Below, in pieces: positions 43,543-52,337 of a stretch of 64,000 nt of DNA; within the stretch, counting starts at the first letter, position 1; each line of letters opens with the position of its first letter. A program made the position numbers and the translations under genes. The notes below the pieces were generated by a model. The model was not told the origin of the DNA, searched no databases, and worked only from the letters and a program-made list of their open reading frames with translations. Source of the DNA: Sphingobacterium chungjuense (GTDB taxonomy: Bacteria; Bacteroidota; Bacteroidia; Sphingobacteriales; Sphingobacteriaceae); NCBI RefSeq assembly GCF_011316935.1, contig NZ_WLYS01000003.1, positions 558,001 through 622,000 of the forward strand, written 5' to 3'.

Positions 43543-44739
43543 TTAAATAGCTTGCGCAATGGCATAGCCAGATGCCCACGCCCACTGAAAATTATAACCG
43601 CCCAGCCAACCGGTAATATCGACGGCTTCCCCACCGAAGTACAGTCCTTTGACCTTGTTAGATTCCAGTGTTTTGGCATTCAGTTCATCGGTAGCTACAC
43701 CACCAGACATCACTTCTGCTTTGTCGTAACCTTTATCACCTGCCGGCTTTACTTGAAAGCGATGAATAGTATCTTGAATACGTTGCGCATCGGCTTTGCT
43801 TAGCGAAGCGATCTTTAGCGTTAATGGTAACATATCCGCCATGGCATCTACCAATTTCTTGGAGAAATGATCTTGTAATAATTGTGCAACCGTACGCTTG
43901 CCACCTAGCTGGCGCTCGTCTTTAATCAATTGATCCAGTCGATGTGTCGGGAGTAAGTCGATAGAAAAGGTTTCGCCGGCACGCCAATAGGATGAGATCT
44001 GCAAAATTGCAGGACCACTCAGTCCCCAATGCGTAAATAGAATATTTTCCTCGAAAGAGATCCGCTCATTCCACACGCGTGCAAACAGCGAGTTGCCTGA
44101 TAACGCCGCGTACCAAGCCGCATCTTTGCCTGTAATCGTGAGTGGTACCAACGCGGGTGCAGTACGCACGATGCGATGTCCGAAATCACGTGCTACACGA
44201 ATGGCAAAGTCCGATGCGCCCAATTTCTGTACCGGCAAACCACCAGAAGCCATCACGACTTTCTTGGCGCTGAGTTGCTGTACTGCGCCACCTCGCTCTA
44301 CGGTAATTTCAAAGCCTTCGTCTATCTGCTTCACCCCTCTCACCAAGCTATCCAACCACAGCTCCTGCCCTGTTTGATTCATGAGACGAAGAAATACGTC
44401 GACAATATCTTTGGCTTTGTTAGACGTGGGAAATAATTGACCTAATGTCTTTTCTGCACCTTGAATAGATCCGTATCCTTCGAAGAAAGAAATCGTATCA
44501 TCTACCGTCCACTGGCTAAACGCAGCATGCAAGAAGTTCGGATTTTCGGTCACGAAATTATCGACCGAAGTATGCAGATTGGTATAATTGCAACGGCCGC
44601 CACCAGAGATCAAGATCTTCGCGCCCGGTTTGCTATTGCGCTCGAGCACCAGCACACGCTTGCCCAATAAGCCCGCTTGTGCAGCACACATCAGGCCACA
44701 GGCGCCAGCACCAATGATGATCGCATCATATTTAATCAT
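43543..44739 (-). CDS. BaiN/HI0933-family FAD-dependent oxidoreductase
   Basis: This 398-residue flavoprotein belongs to the YhiN/HI0933 family. The start was set at the ATG at 44739; an in-frame TTG lies two codons earlier. It has MIKYDAIIIGAGACGLMCAA (FAD Rossmann motif), GAKILISGGGRCNYTNL (family signature), VMASGGLPVQKLGASDFA and GLYFGGEAVDITGWLGGYNF near the end. The function of most family members is undefined; some reduce bile-acid or other enoyl substrates. Its start overlaps the upstream oxidoreductase stop by 8 bp. It is third in the argS transcript. Confidence 0.9.
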   Translation of the reverse strand: MIKYDAIIIGAGACGLMCAAQAGLLGKRVLVLERNSKPGAKILISGGGRCNYTNLHTSVDNFVTENPNFLHAAFSQWTVDDTISFFEGYGSIQGAEKTLGQLFPTSNKAKDIVDVFLRLMNQTGQELWLDSLVRGVKQIDEGFEITVERGGAVQQLSAKKVVMASGGLPVQKLGASDFAIRVARDFGHRIVRTAPALVPLTITGKDAAWYAALSGNSLFARVWNERISFEENILFTHWGLSGPAILQISSYWRAGETFSIDLLPTHRLDQLIKDERQLGGKRTVAQLLQDHFSKKLVDAMADMLPLTLKIASLSKADAQRIQDTIHRFQVKPAGDKGYDKAEVMSGGVATDELNAKTLESNKVKGLYFGGEAVDITGWLGGYNFQWAWASGYAIAQAI

Positions 44740-45808
44740 ATGCAAGGAGTTCTCCGGCTAAAGAGATGACGGTTTTTTCATTCCACGATTGCTCACAAAG
44801 CTCCAATATGCGGATCACATCGCGTGCTTGCTCAGGCTGTACAGTCAGTGTACTTTTACCTTGCAACACATCGACCACATTGGCATAGAAATCTTGTCCA
44901 GATCCACGTTCACTTACCACTTGCTTTGTAGTTTCTACTTGATCGGCATCGACAACGGCTAATGTACCATAAGTCGATTCCGGTTCTATTCCCCAATCGG
45001 AATTTAGGTGCGGTAAACTGCCACTGCGAAGTAGATCTTCTTGCGGATCCGTTCCCGGTTTCACAAAACAACCAGCTGTTCCGTATAGCGCGTAGCGCGG
45101 TGTCGGCAATTTGGCCAACATCTGCCCTTTCAGAGAAACTTTATGCGTAGGATACGAAAGAATAATTTCAAAATCATCCACGGCTGCTGCTCCATCTCGC
45201 TGTACGCGAAGATCCGCAAAAACTGACATTGGCGCACCGAACAATTGCAACGCTTGATCGATCAAATGTGCTCCCAAATCATAGTGAATACCAGAACCAG
45301 GCAAATTCTGCTCGCGCCAAGCGCCGCCGCGCAAATAATTGCGAAAACGATCGTATCGCGCTTCATAATTCGTCAATCTGCCGACCGCTTTTTCTAGTAT
45401 GAGTTTGCGAACGGTCTTAAAATCCGAATGAAAGCGTGCATTGTGATGTACGGTAAGCAACAAATTCTTTTGTGCCGCCAACGCGATGAGTTCATCAGCT
45501 TCTGCGCTCGTATTGGTAAATGGTTTTTCAACGACAACGTGTTTGCCAGCAAGCAAAGCTGCCTTGGCAAAATCGTAGTGTACGTCATTGGAAGTTGCCA
45601 CAACGACAATATCAATGGCAGGATCATCAAAGATATCCGCCGCAGATTGTACCGCAATCGCCTCTGGATAGCGTTCGGCAAGCAGCGCTTGCTGTTCCTC
45701 CTTACGTGCTGTGACTTTGTAGAGCTGCAAGGCAGGATTTCCCGCGATAAAAGGCGCATGAAAAACCTGACCACCAATAGAGAAACCGATTAAACCAACT
45801 TTATACAT
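44732..45808 (-). CDS. Gfo/Idh/MocA-family NAD(P)-dependent oxidoreductase
   Basis: This 358-residue protein has an N-terminal Rossmann domain (VGLIGFSIGGQVFHAPF, VVVATSNDVHYDFAKAAL) and the signature VVEKPFTNTSAEADELIA, whose Lys is catalytic in this family. The C-terminal alpha/beta domain has GSGIHYDLGAHLIDQALQLFG, with the active-site Asp and His. Family members oxidise sugars or cyclitols. This one resembles the YdgJ/ScyllO group but the substrate is unknown. It starts 9 bp after the argS stop. Confidence 0.93.
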   Translation of the reverse strand: MYKVGLIGFSIGGQVFHAPFIAGNPALQLYKVTARKEEQQALLAERYPEAIAVQSAADIFDDPAIDIVVVATSNDVHYDFAKAALLAGKHVVVEKPFTNTSAEADELIALAAQKNLLLTVHHNARFHSDFKTVRKLILEKAVGRLTNYEARYDRFRNYLRGGAWREQNLPGSGIHYDLGAHLIDQALQLFGAPMSVFADLRVQRDGAAAVDDFEIILSYPTHKVSLKGQMLAKLPTPRYALYGTAGCFVKPGTDPQEDLLRSGSLPHLNSDWGIEPESTYGTLAVVDADQVETTKQVVSERGSGQDFYANVVDVLQGKSTLTVQPEQARDVIRILELCEQSWNEKTVISLAGELLAYD

Positions 45809-45817
45809 CTTCGACCA

Positions 45818-47599
45818 TTACATACTTTCTGGAACCGTGATTCCCATTAAACTCATACATCTAGCAATCACCGATGCCGTAGCAGTAGATAGTTTTAAGC
45901 GGAATGTTTTTATATGCTCTTCTTCCACTTTTAGAATACTCAACTCGTGGTAAAACTTATTATAAAGCTTAGCCAATTCGTATACATAATTGGCAATCTG
46001 TGCCGGACTAAAATCTTTGGCTGCCGCTTCGACTGTTTGTGGGTAGTTGGATAATGCTTGAATCAAGTCACGCTCGTACTCCGTAATCGTATCTACAGAC
46101 TGGCTCGAGTTCACCTCACCTGCTTTGCGTAATACCGATTTGATACGCGCGTGGGTATATTGAATAAACGGACCCGTATGGCCTTGGAAATCGACGGATT
46201 CGTTTGGATCGAATAGCAAGCGTTTTTTAGGATCTACTTTTAACAAGAAATACTTCAAAGCGCCCATACCGATCGTGCGATACAGTTCCTGCTTTTCTGC
46301 TTCTGAAAATCCTTCCGTCTTGCCCAGTTCTTCGGTACGTGCTTGCGCCGTTTCGATCATCTCTGCCATCAAATCATCGGCATCAACGACCGTTCCTTCG
46401 CGGGATTTCATTTTACCAGATGGTAAATCAACCATACCGTATGACAGGTGGAAAAGACCATCTGCCCAAGCTTTACCTAATTTTTTAAGAATCAAGAACA
46501 ATACTTTGAAGTGGTAATCTTGCTCATTACCCACCACATAGATCGATTCTTCCATACCAAACTCATCGTATTTCAATTGAGCGGTGCCCAAATCCTGTGT
46601 AATGTATACCGAAGTACCATCACCACGCAATACGAGCTTTTCATCCAGACCATCTGCCGTGAGGTCGATCCAGACCGAGTTATCTTCTTTTTTGAAGAAC
46701 ACACCTTTATCCAGTCCTTCTTGAATAATATCTTTTCCTAATAAATAAGTATCCGACTCATAGTAGAATTTATCGAAAGAAACACCCAAAGAATCGTAAG
46801 TAACACCAAAACCAGCGTACACCCATTCGTTCATGGTTTTCCATAATTGGATGACGGCTTCATCGCCTGCTTCCCATTGTTGCAACATGTGTTGCGCTTC
46901 TTTGATCAAGGGCGCATTCTTCTTAGCTTCTTCTTCTGTTTGGCCTTGCGCTTTGAGTGCGTCAATTTCGACTTTGTAAGCTTTATCAAAAGCGACATAA
47001 TATTTACCCACCAAATGGTCACCTTTCAATCCAGCTGTTTCTGGTGTTTCGCCATTGCCAAATTTCTGCCAAGCCAACATCGACTTACAGATATGAATAC
47101 CACGATCATTAATCAGATTGGCTTTGATCACATCATAACCGTACGCTTTCCAGATCTCTGCCACCGAAAAACCTAAGAGGTTGTTGCGGATATGGCCTAA
47201 GTGCAAAGGTTTGTTTGTATTGGGCGATGAATACTCCACCATGATGCGTTTGCCCGTCGGCTCAAATACACCAAAGTCCGAAGCTGAAATCGATTCGTGC
47301 AATAGTTTGATCCAATACGCATCGGAAAGCACAATATTCAAAAATCCTTTAATCACATTATAGGATACTACTTCCGCAATTTGTTGCTGTAGTATTTCAC
47401 CAATTTCTTGCCCAGTTTGTTCCGGAGATTTCTTTGAAAAACGGGTGACGGGAAAAATTACAATCGTAAATTGTCCTTCAAACTCTTTTCGAGTTTCTTG
47501 CAAACTAATTTGAGTATCAGGAATATCCGCTTGATAAAGCGATTTTACCGCGTTCACGGTCTCGGCAACGAGTCTTTGTGGAATTGATGAATCCGCCAT
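45818..47599 (-). CDS. argS: Arginyl-tRNA synthetase
   Basis: This 593-residue class I synthetase charges tRNA-Arg. The N-terminal Add1-type domain covers about 1-105. The catalytic core has the HIGH-like motif in KPLHLGHIRNNLLG, NLINDRGIHICKSMLAW and GDGTSVYITQDLGTAQLKYD, with the KMSKS-like loop as GKMKSREGTVVDADDL. The DALR anticodon-binding domain ends the protein (FYHELSILKV, LSTATASVIARCMSLMGI). It is first in a three-gene transcript. It is divergent from the arginine decarboxylase gene, whose 106-bp shared region holds TAnnTTTG matches in both directions. Confidence 0.97.
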   Translation of the reverse strand: MADSSIPQRLVAETVNAVKSLYQADIPDTQISLQETRKEFEGQFTIVIFPVTRFSKKSPEQTGQEIGEILQQQIAEVVSYNVIKGFLNIVLSDAYWIKLLHESISASDFGVFEPTGKRIMVEYSSPNTNKPLHLGHIRNNLLGFSVAEIWKAYGYDVIKANLINDRGIHICKSMLAWQKFGNGETPETAGLKGDHLVGKYYVAFDKAYKVEIDALKAQGQTEEEAKKNAPLIKEAQHMLQQWEAGDEAVIQLWKTMNEWVYAGFGVTYDSLGVSFDKFYYESDTYLLGKDIIQEGLDKGVFFKKEDNSVWIDLTADGLDEKLVLRGDGTSVYITQDLGTAQLKYDEFGMEESIYVVGNEQDYHFKVLFLILKKLGKAWADGLFHLSYGMVDLPSGKMKSREGTVVDADDLMAEMIETAQARTEELGKTEGFSEAEKQELYRTIGMGALKYFLLKVDPKKRLLFDPNESVDFQGHTGPFIQYTHARIKSVLRKAGEVNSSQSVDTITEYERDLIQALSNYPQTVEAAAKDFSPAQIANYVYELAKLYNKFYHELSILKVEEEHIKTFRLKLSTATASVIARCMSLMGITVPESM

Positions 47600-47681
47600 A
47601 TAAATGTAAGAATGTTATAAAGCTTCTGATAATGAGGGTGAAAAATTACGGTGTTTGTAATAGGTATTCATTACGAAAGCA

Positions 47682-47689
47682 TATCTTTG
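47682..47689 (+). promoter_or_regulatory. Bacteroidota -7 promoter element (TATCTTTG) for the arginine decarboxylase gene
   Basis: Exact TAnnTTTG match, 16 bp before the ATG at 47706, with a TTTG at 47654-47657 as a slightly distant -33 candidate. On the other strand, 47691-47698 reads TATTTTTG and could serve argS. Confidence 0.5.
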
Positions 47690-47705
47690 CCAAAAATAAC
47701 AAAAA

Positions 47706-49097
47706 ATGCAGAGCTATCAGGAATTTCTTGACTTAAGTGTCGGTTTCCCGCAAGACGGATTCGACATCATTGATGACGAATTATACTTCCACGATCTAAA
47801 CCTCATGGAGTTAATAGAGACGTATGGCACGCCCCTGCGTTTTACCTACCTCCCAATCATCAGCAAAAAGATCCAACAGGCTAAAATACTCTTTCAAACT
47901 GCCATCTTAAAGCATAATTACCGCGGTTCGTACAAGTATTGTTACTGTACGAAATCTTCGCATTTCAAGCATGTGGTGGAAGAGGCGTTGAAAAACGATA
48001 TTCACCTCGAAACTTCTTCGGCATTTGATATGCCGATGATCGATGCATTGGAACGCCAAGGCACGGTGACGAAGGATATCACGGTAATCTGCAATGGTTT
48101 CAAAACCTATCAATACAAGCAGTATATCGTCGATATGTTGCACGATGGATACACCAATATCATTCCGGTACTGGACAACAAAGAAGAGTTCAATATGTAC
48201 GATGATGAGGTCGAATTGGGCACACCTTGTAATCTAGGAATTCGTATTGCGGCAGAGGAACAACCTGATTCGCAATTTTATACGTCTCGCCTAGGTATTC
48301 GCATGGAAGATGTGATCGATTTTTACAACTCCAAAATCTCTGAAAATCCAAATTTTAAAGTAAAACTATTACATTTCTTCATCAACTCGGGTATTTCGGA
48401 TACGCCGTATTACTGGAATGAGTTGGAGAAATACGTGACGTTGTACTGTAAATTCAAGAAAATTAATCCAGATCTAGATACCTTAGATATTGGTGGCGGT
48501 ATGCCATTCAAAGATTCTTTGGTACATGATTTCGACTTTGAATACATGGTGAATGAGATCGTGAACCGCATCAAACAAATCTGCGCACACCACGAAGTAT
48601 TGGAACCAGATATCATTACGGAGTTCGGAAAATACACCGTGGCTGAAGCTTCGGGTATCTTATACAAGGTATTGGGTCGTAAACAGCAGAATGATCGCGA
48701 GAAATGGTTGATGTTGGATGGTTCATTCATCACTAACTTGCCCGATGTTTGGGCGCTAAACCAAAAATACATTTTGCTTCCGATCAATAACTGGGATTCC
48801 GAATACGAACGCGTCAACTTAGGTGGTATCACCTGTGATGGACAAGATTATTATAACCAAGAAGCGCATATGAACTCGGTATTTATGCCGAAAACTCGTA
48901 AAGTGCAGTATTTGGGATTCTTCCATACGGGTGCTTATCAGGAAGTATTGAGTGGTTATGGTGGTATACACCATTGTTTGCTGCCTTCTCCTAAGCACGT
49001 GTTGATTCGCAGAAATCGCGACGAGACATTCAACTACGAAGTGTTTGGTGAGGAGCAAAATTCGAAACAAGTGATGAAATTACTGGGTTATCAATAA
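47706..49097 (+). CDS. speA: PLP-dependent arginine decarboxylase (alanine-racemase fold)
   Basis: This 463-residue enzyme belongs to the fold-III group of basic amino acid decarboxylases. In this phylum this gene is usually called the biosynthetic arginine decarboxylase, yielding agmatine for polyamine synthesis. The PLP lysine is likely in YCYCTKSSHFKHVVEEA; LETSSAFDMPMIDAL, NLGIRIAAEE, LDTLDIGGGMPF and the PLP phosphate/active-site region FGKYTVAEASGILYKV follow. It lacks the long N-terminal extension of E. coli SpeA, which is about 650 residues. Specificity for arginine versus other diamino acids is inferred. Confidence 0.8.
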   Translation: MQSYQEFLDLSVGFPQDGFDIIDDELYFHDLNLMELIETYGTPLRFTYLPIISKKIQQAKILFQTAILKHNYRGSYKYCYCTKSSHFKHVVEEALKNDIHLETSSAFDMPMIDALERQGTVTKDITVICNGFKTYQYKQYIVDMLHDGYTNIIPVLDNKEEFNMYDDEVELGTPCNLGIRIAAEEQPDSQFYTSRLGIRMEDVIDFYNSKISENPNFKVKLLHFFINSGISDTPYYWNELEKYVTLYCKFKKINPDLDTLDIGGGMPFKDSLVHDFDFEYMVNEIVNRIKQICAHHEVLEPDIITEFGKYTVAEASGILYKVLGRKQQNDREKWLMLDGSFITNLPDVWALNQKYILLPINNWDSEYERVNLGGITCDGQDYYNQEAHMNSVFMPKTRKVQYLGFFHTGAYQEVLSGYGGIHHCLLPSPKHVLIRRNRDETFNYEVFGEEQNSKQVMKLLGYQ

Positions 49098-49138
49098 CCT
49101 TTTATCCATTTAATAGATACCAATCTTTGAAACGTTTT

Positions 49139-50224
49139 ATGTGGATTCTTATAATCGTACTGGTAGTTATAGCCTTGGCTTTTTACCTGTTTAGCAAGCA
49201 AGATAAGATTGGATATTATGCCAAAGGCGAGCGCCTGCAACGTATGGAGGCGGCGCCTAATTTCAAAAACGGCGTGTTTGACAATCTCGAAAACACGCCT
49301 AGTTTAGCCGAGGGGGAAACCATGTTGACCGTGATGCGCAAATGGCTTTTCACGAGCAACCCTAACAAGCAACCACTATCCGAGCTACCACATGTACAAA
49401 CGGATCTTAATGCTTTGCCTTTGGATAGCAATGTGTTAGTTTGGTTTGGTCACTCCTCCTATTACCTACAGTTGGATGGCAAACGTATTCTGGTAGATCC
49501 AGTTTTTAGTGGAAATGCATCGCCTGTTAATAACATCAAAGCATTTTTGGGTACGAATACATTCGGCGTAGCCGAAATGCCCGAAATAGATATCCTCATC
49601 ATCAGTCATGACCACTGGGATCACTTGGATTATGCCACGATCCGTGCTTTAGAACCCAAAGTGAAGCAGGTATTGACTGGGCTGGGTGTAGGTGCACATT
49701 TCGAAGGTTGGGGTTATCCAGCAGCCAAAATCACGGAATTGTATTGGGGAGAAACCGCAGATATCGATGGCTTGCATTTCACCAGCTGTACTGCGCGTCA
49801 TTTTTCAGGACGCTGGCTCACACGCAATACTAGTTTGTGGTCTTCTTTTGCTGTTCGCTCTAGCAACCTCAACCTGTATTTGGGTGGCGATAGCGGTTAT
49901 GGCAAGCATTTCAGGGAAATTGGTAACGCTTTGGGGCCGTTTGATTGGGCGATTTTGGAAAACGGACAATATAATACTTCTTGGAGATACATCCATATGC
50001 TGCCTGATGAGGTGGTACAAGCGAGCCAAGATTTGCGTGCAGAGAAATTCATCCCGGTACATTCTGCCAAGTTCGTCTTATCCATTCACGATTGGGATGA
50101 GCCTTTGAAAGAAGTCACACAATATGCCAAAAATAAGTCGGCGCTAGCCGCCACGCCCAAAATTGGCGAAGTGGTATATTTGAACCAAAATCAGTCTTTC
50201 GACGCCTGGTGGGAAAATATTTAG
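49139..50224 (+). CDS. MBL-fold metal-dependent hydrolase (NAPE-PLD/UlaG-like), membrane-anchored
   Basis: This protein of about 361 residues has an N-terminal membrane helix (WILIIVLVVIALAFYLF) and a metallo-beta-lactamase fold. Key motifs are NVLVWFGHSSYYLQLDG, RILVDPVFSGNASPV, the zinc-binding IISHDHWDHLDY, TARHFSGRW and YLGGDSGYGKHF. HSAKFVLSIHDWDEPL carries the last His. This set matches the NAPE-phospholipase D-like branch, whose bacterial members may act on phospholipids or phosphodiesters. The start was placed at the ATG at 49139; a TTG at 49127 is also in frame. It follows speA by 41 bp. Confidence 0.85.
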   Translation: MWILIIVLVVIALAFYLFSKQDKIGYYAKGERLQRMEAAPNFKNGVFDNLENTPSLAEGETMLTVMRKWLFTSNPNKQPLSELPHVQTDLNALPLDSNVLVWFGHSSYYLQLDGKRILVDPVFSGNASPVNNIKAFLGTNTFGVAEMPEIDILIISHDHWDHLDYATIRALEPKVKQVLTGLGVGAHFEGWGYPAAKITELYWGETADIDGLHFTSCTARHFSGRWLTRNTSLWSSFAVRSSNLNLYLGGDSGYGKHFREIGNALGPFDWAILENGQYNTSWRYIHMLPDEVVQASQDLRAEKFIPVHSAKFVLSIHDWDEPLKEVTQYAKNKSALAATPKIGEVVYLNQNQSFDAWWENI

Positions 50225-50323
50225 CAATTACTTAGCACCGCTTTAACATCGGCTTAAAGTAGCCTTAGTACCTTCGTGCACATCAGAGAACTTACCTACC
50301 AGCCAAACTTCTAGGTATTCGTT

Positions 50324-50352
50324 ACAACAATCGACGTCAGATTGTTGTTTTT
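50324..50352 (+). terminator. Hairpin with T run before the ECF sigma gene
   Basis: Stem ACAACAATC / GATTGTTGT (9 bp perfect) with a 7-base loop and TTTTT. It is 100 bp past the MBL stop codon and 66 bp before the sigma ATG. It may end the MBL transcript, or attenuate the sigma leader if transcription starts at the TACCTTCG at 50271. Confidence 0.65.
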
Positions 50353-50417
50353 AGTTTTGCTTTTGGTTAAATTTGGTATTCTCTACCATAAGATCTCAAT
50401 CTTACAATGAAGAGTAC

Positions 50418-50984
50418 ATGACGAGCCCAACTATTGACAATAAAATCTACCTGCATGACGTGGATCATTTCCAGTCTGTATACCGTGATTTTTTTGCGCC
50501 CTTATGTCTCTTCGCTTCCAAATTTATTCCCGAGAATGAAAAAGACCTGGTCAACTCTCTTTTTGTAAAACTCTGGCAACGTGAAATGGCCTTCGAAAGC
50601 TACGAACATTGTCGAAATTACCTGTACAAAGCCGTACATCATGCCTGTCTGGACGAGTTGAGCCTACAAAAAAACAGTAAATTACGCGAAGATGGTTATG
50701 CACGATCTATGCCATTCGAAGATGCAGCCGTAGATCATGTCATCATCGAGAATGAATACTGGGCGATGATCTTTCGCGGACTGGAAAAGCTACCAGCGGC
50801 CTACAGCAATGTACTTACCATGAGCTATGTGGAAGGCTTGAAAAACCAAGAAATCGCACAAGAGCTCAATTTATCGATGCAAACGGTGAAAAACCAAAAG
50901 TCGAAAGGACTGAAATTACTGCGCTCCCTCCTGCTGAAGCATGCTTCGATCCCTACTATCCTATACTGGTTATTCAGTTTATAA
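50418..50984 (+). CDS. ECF-type RNA polymerase sigma factor (FecI-like)
   Basis: This sigma-70 family protein of about 188 residues directs RNA polymerase to the downstream SusC/SusD operon. The start was set at the ATG at 50418 (MTSPTIDNK); the longer frame begins at a TTG. Region 2 has DLVNSLFVKLWQREMAFE and CRNYLYKAVHHACLDEL. Region 4 has LEKLPAAYSNVLTMSYVEGL and the helix-turn-helix NQEIAQELNLSMQTVKNQKS. The FecR-type gene follows 56 bp later. This arrangement is the standard surface-signalling module of Bacteroidota. Confidence 0.92.
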   Translation: MTSPTIDNKIYLHDVDHFQSVYRDFFAPLCLFASKFIPENEKDLVNSLFVKLWQREMAFESYEHCRNYLYKAVHHACLDELSLQKNSKLREDGYARSMPFEDAAVDHVIIENEYWAMIFRGLEKLPAAYSNVLTMSYVEGLKNQEIAQELNLSMQTVKNQKSKGLKLLRSLLLKHASIPTILYWLFSL

Positions 50985-51040
50985 AAAAATCTTTCTTTTT
51001 TTTAAGGTACTTTCTGATTGGCTAGCCGTATATAGAATAT

Positions 51041-52207
51041 ATGACTACCAAGTATCGAATTATTGAATTGCTCCACAAAGAGCGAACAGGTGCATTGAAT
51101 GCACAAGAACAACAGGAGCTCACGAACTGGTTGTCGACCTCAAAAAATGCTACCTTATACCAGCAACTCAAAAATAGCGCATCTGAGAAAGAAGCACTGA
51201 ATAAATTACAGGCTTACGATACAGAGACCGAGCTTGCACAGATTTTAGGCAGGATTACTACACAACAGCGCAATAAAAAGACAAAGGGCAACTGGTTTAA
51301 AGTTGCAGCGTTGAGTGCAGCATGCCTCGCTGCCGCTTTAATACTTATCTCCCTTTTGTTTAAACCGGCGAAAGAAGTAAGCGCCGTAATCGCGGCGGGA
51401 ACAGATAAAGCGGTACTCACATTAGAAGACGGTACCATCGTGCCCTTATCCGATTTTGAAACAAAGGTAAATCATTCTTCTGGCACGATGCGTGTATACG
51501 CGGATGCCGAAGGACGCCCCGTCTATGAATATACCGGTACAGATAACAATAGTGCAGGATGGCACACGATCACTACGCCAAAAGGCGGACAATACACGGT
51601 AAAATTACCTGATGGCTCGACCATATGGTTGAATGCAGCGTCCAAATTGAGTTATCCGCTCAACTTTTTGGCCGATAGAAAAGTGAAATTAGAAGGTGAA
51701 GGATATTTTGATGTGCAGAAAATGTCTGTCAACAGGGGTACATTAGCTCCTTTCACGGTAGAGTTATCGGGACATCAGGTACAGGTACTTGGCACACAAT
51801 TCAACATCAACGCGTACAAAGAAAATGCGCAAACACAAACGACCTTGATCGAAGGAAAAGTACAGATTACCGCGCAAGCGGGCACAAGTATGTTGCGCCC
51901 CGGACAACAAGCGATGGTATCCTCCTCCGGATCCGGTGCTATTCATGTACAAGAAGTGGATACGCGCTCTTTTGCCGATTGGAAGGAGGGTTATTTCTAC
52001 TTCGATGAAATCTCTATCCAAGATATCATGAAAAAGATTGCGAAATGGTATGATATCGAGGTTGCCTATGCAGGTACTATTCCTACGGAAAAATTTGGTG
52101 GAGAAATCTCCCGTTTCGAAAATCTGCAGGAACTTTTAGACCTGTTAGAAATGACCGAAAAAGTTCATTTTAAAGTGGAAGGAAGGAGGGTAACTGTCAT
52201 GCCATAA
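51041..52207 (+). CDS. FecR-family anti-sigma factor
   Basis: This 388-residue single-pass inner-membrane protein holds the ECF sigma inactive until the outer-membrane receptor signals. The N-terminal cytoplasmic helical domain (about 1-80) is followed by a membrane helix (VAALSAACLAAALILISLLF) and the periplasmic FecR domain (TITTPKGGQYTVKLPDGSTI, WLNAASKLSYPLNF, VKLEGEGYFDVQK, FTVELSGHQVQVLGTQFNI). A C-terminal STN-like DUF4974 region follows (FDEISIQDIMKKIAKWYDIE, EISRFENLQELLDLLEMTEK). Length is typical. Confidence 0.95.
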   Translation: MTTKYRIIELLHKERTGALNAQEQQELTNWLSTSKNATLYQQLKNSASEKEALNKLQAYDTETELAQILGRITTQQRNKKTKGNWFKVAALSAACLAAALILISLLFKPAKEVSAVIAAGTDKAVLTLEDGTIVPLSDFETKVNHSSGTMRVYADAEGRPVYEYTGTDNNSAGWHTITTPKGGQYTVKLPDGSTIWLNAASKLSYPLNFLADRKVKLEGEGYFDVQKMSVNRGTLAPFTVELSGHQVQVLGTQFNINAYKENAQTQTTLIEGKVQITAQAGTSMLRPGQQAMVSSSGSGAIHVQEVDTRSFADWKEGYFYFDEISIQDIMKKIAKWYDIEVAYAGTIPTEKFGGEISRFENLQELLDLLEMTEKVHFKVEGRRVTVMP

Positions 52208-52231
52208 ATGCTATGTGCAAATAAATATGTT

Positions 52232-52286
52232 ACCCTAGAGAATATAACAGGACATTGTTGCAGCAATGCCCTGTCAAATATAGGGT
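52232..52286 (+). promoter_or_regulatory. Nested inverted repeats in the leader of the STN-SusC gene
   Basis: Outer arms ACCCTA (52232-52237) and TAGGGT (52281-52286) enclose an inner hairpin ACAGGACATTG / CAATGCCCTGT (one mismatch) at 52247-52274. It lies in the fecR-susC gap, 52 bp before the susC ATG. It may be a terminator of the sigma/anti-sigma transcript or a structured leader. Confidence 0.55.
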
Positions 52287-52337
52287 CAACAGCTATCTAA
52301 TCGTGAAAATCGTAGTTTTCTAACCCTAATCAAATAT

